Below, one piece after another: positions 63,055 to 64,000 of a DNA stretch of 64,000 nt. The number at the start of each line of letters is the position of its first letter. Position 1 is the stretch's first letter. Made by a program: the position numbers and the translations under genes. The notes under the pieces are model-generated. The model was not told where the DNA came from. It saw only the letters and a list, made by a program, of their open reading frames with translations, and did no database searches. Location: contig NZ_SLWR01000005.1 of NCBI RefSeq assembly GCF_004345665.1, forward strand, positions 1-64,000. Reading direction: 5' to 3'. This DNA is from Kribbella antiqua. Its GTDB lineage: Bacteria; Actinomycetota; Actinomycetes; Propionibacteriales; Kribbellaceae.

Positions 63055-64000
63055 ATGCGCCGCCCCCGCACGCTCGTCCTGCTAGCCGCACTTGCTCTGA
63101 CCGGACTGGGAAGCCAGGCCGCTGCTGCGCCGCCTGACACCGGCGCGACCAAGAGCGACAACATCACGCATCTGGCCAGCGTGCCGATGACCGGGCCGCT
63201 GACCGGCGGTGTGAACACCGACATCGCGTTCGCCGGCAAACGCGCGTACGTCGGTAACTACGCCGGCTTCGCGATCTACGACATCGGCGACCCGGCGAAC
63301 CCGCAGCTGATCAGCCAGGTCTCCTGCCCGGGCAGCCAGAACGACATCAGCATCTACGACGGCCTGCTGTTCCTCAGCACCGACCAGTCCCGCAGCGACA
63401 GCTCGTGCCAGAGCATCCCGCAGTCGCCGAAGATCAAGGAGTCGTGGGAGGGCATCAAGATCTTCGACGTCCGCGACCCGGCCAATCCCCGGTACGTCGC
63501 CGCCGTCGAGACCAAGTGTGGGTCGCACACGCACACGCTGATCCCGGACCCGGCTCATCGCTCGGTCTTCATCTACAACTCGTCGTACTTCCCGAACGCC
63601 GAGTACCCGGACTGCCAGCCGCCGAACGACCGGATCGACATCGTGAAGGTGCCACTGCGCGAGCTGGCCAAGGCCGCGGTGGTGGCGTCGCCGGTGCTGT
63701 TCCCGGACGGCGGGTTCCCCGGCAGCGAGACCGGTTACGAGACGAGCGGTTGCCACGGCATCACCGCGTTCCCGGCGCGGAAGATCGCGGCCGCGGCCTG
63801 CATGGGCGACGGCGTACTGCTGGACATCTCGCGGCCGGCCGCGCCGCGGGTGATCGACCAGGTGCAGGACGCGGCGAACTTCTCCTTCTGGCACGGCGCG
63901 ACGTTCAACGGCGACGGGTCGAAGGTCGTCTTCATGGACGAGCTCGGCGGTGGCGGCGGGGCCGAGTGCAATGCTGAGGTCGGGCCCTCGAAGGGGGCGA
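63055..64000 (+). CDS. Secreted LVIVD-repeat protein, 5' part
   Basis: The frame is open from the ATG at 63055 to the window end (315 residues seen). A signal peptide (MRRPRTLVLLAALALTGLGS) is followed by LVIVD-type beta-propeller repeats: GKRAYVGNYAGFAIYDIGDP, LLFLSTDQSRSD, GIKIFDVRDPANPRYVAAVE and GVLLDISRPAAPRVIDQV. It has paired Cys residues for an extracellular setting. The function is unknown; related proteins are surface or secreted beta-propellers. The gene is truncated by the window. Confidence 0.85.
   Translation, partial: MRRPRTLVLLAALALTGLGSQAAAAPPDTGATKSDNITHLASVPMTGPLTGGVNTDIAFAGKRAYVGNYAGFAIYDIGDPANPQLISQVSCPGSQNDISIYDGLLFLSTDQSRSDSSCQSIPQSPKIKESWEGIKIFDVRDPANPRYVAAVETKCGSHTHTLIPDPAHRSVFIYNSSYFPNAEYPDCQPPNDRIDIVKVPLRELAKAAVVASPVLFPDGGFPGSETGYETSGCHGITAFPARKIAAAACMGDGVLLDISRPAAPRVIDQVQDAANFSFWHGATFNGDGSKVVFMDELGGGGGAECNAEVGPSKGA

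Overview
The window is very GC-rich DNA with many GTG and TTG start codons, 4-nt stop/start overlaps, leaderless-looking promoters and typical actinobacterial families (F420-type LLM oxidoreductase, GAF-ANTAR, SigB-type sigma factor, class F sortase, DUF222/HNH, DUF2332, TIGR03086). It looks like the chromosome of a soil actinomycete of the Nocardioidaceae/Kribbellaceae type (a Kribbella-like organism is my best inference). No rRNA, tRNA, CRISPR array or intact insertion sequence was seen. Nearly all the DNA is coding.

Layout. 1-4000: C-terminal scrap of a DUF222/HNH nuclease, a TetR/MFS efflux pair with a candidate operator, a DUF2332 protein and a small hypothetical. 4010-10258: a translationally coupled treX-treY-treZ operon turning glycogen into trehalose. 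10374-20468: a single gene of about 10 kb for a secreted RTX-repeat protein. 20756-28722: an envelope and secretion block: a Pro/Thr-rich membrane protein coupled to a NodB deacetylase/GT2 synthase fusion, an M43-type metalloprotease, a Tat-exported amine oxidase overlapping a secreted RidA, a trypsin-like protease and an EamA transporter. 28801-37207: a TreS-like GH13 enzyme, malate synthase, a TetR/LLM pair, two glycosyltransferases and small metabolic enzymes.

37222-44354 is the most interesting region. Five genes on the minus strand (SWIM zinc finger, DUF5691, MoxR AAA+ ATPase, DUF5682, VWA) are each joined by a 4-nt stop/start overlap. They probably form one functional unit: an AAA+/VWA remodelling machine with a zinc-finger partner, a helical partner and a possible TraB-like enzyme. 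Its biochemical role is not known to me.

44382-64000: a DHA2 transporter with a long coiled-coil tail, GAF-ANTAR regulator, SDR with a LysR neighbour and a good LysR-type operator, a large APC permease, a beta-lactamase-fold hydrolase, two small acidic disordered proteins, a SigB-type sigma factor coupled to a LigD-like 3'-phosphoesterase, nitroreductase, YrdC/Sua5 protein, class F sortase with a DUF4397 surface protein, a lipoprotein, a 159-nt hairpin just ahead of a second DHA2 transporter, an AlkD-like protein, an N-terminally truncated SDR, a DUF305 lipoprotein and a secreted LVIVD-repeat protein cut by the window end.
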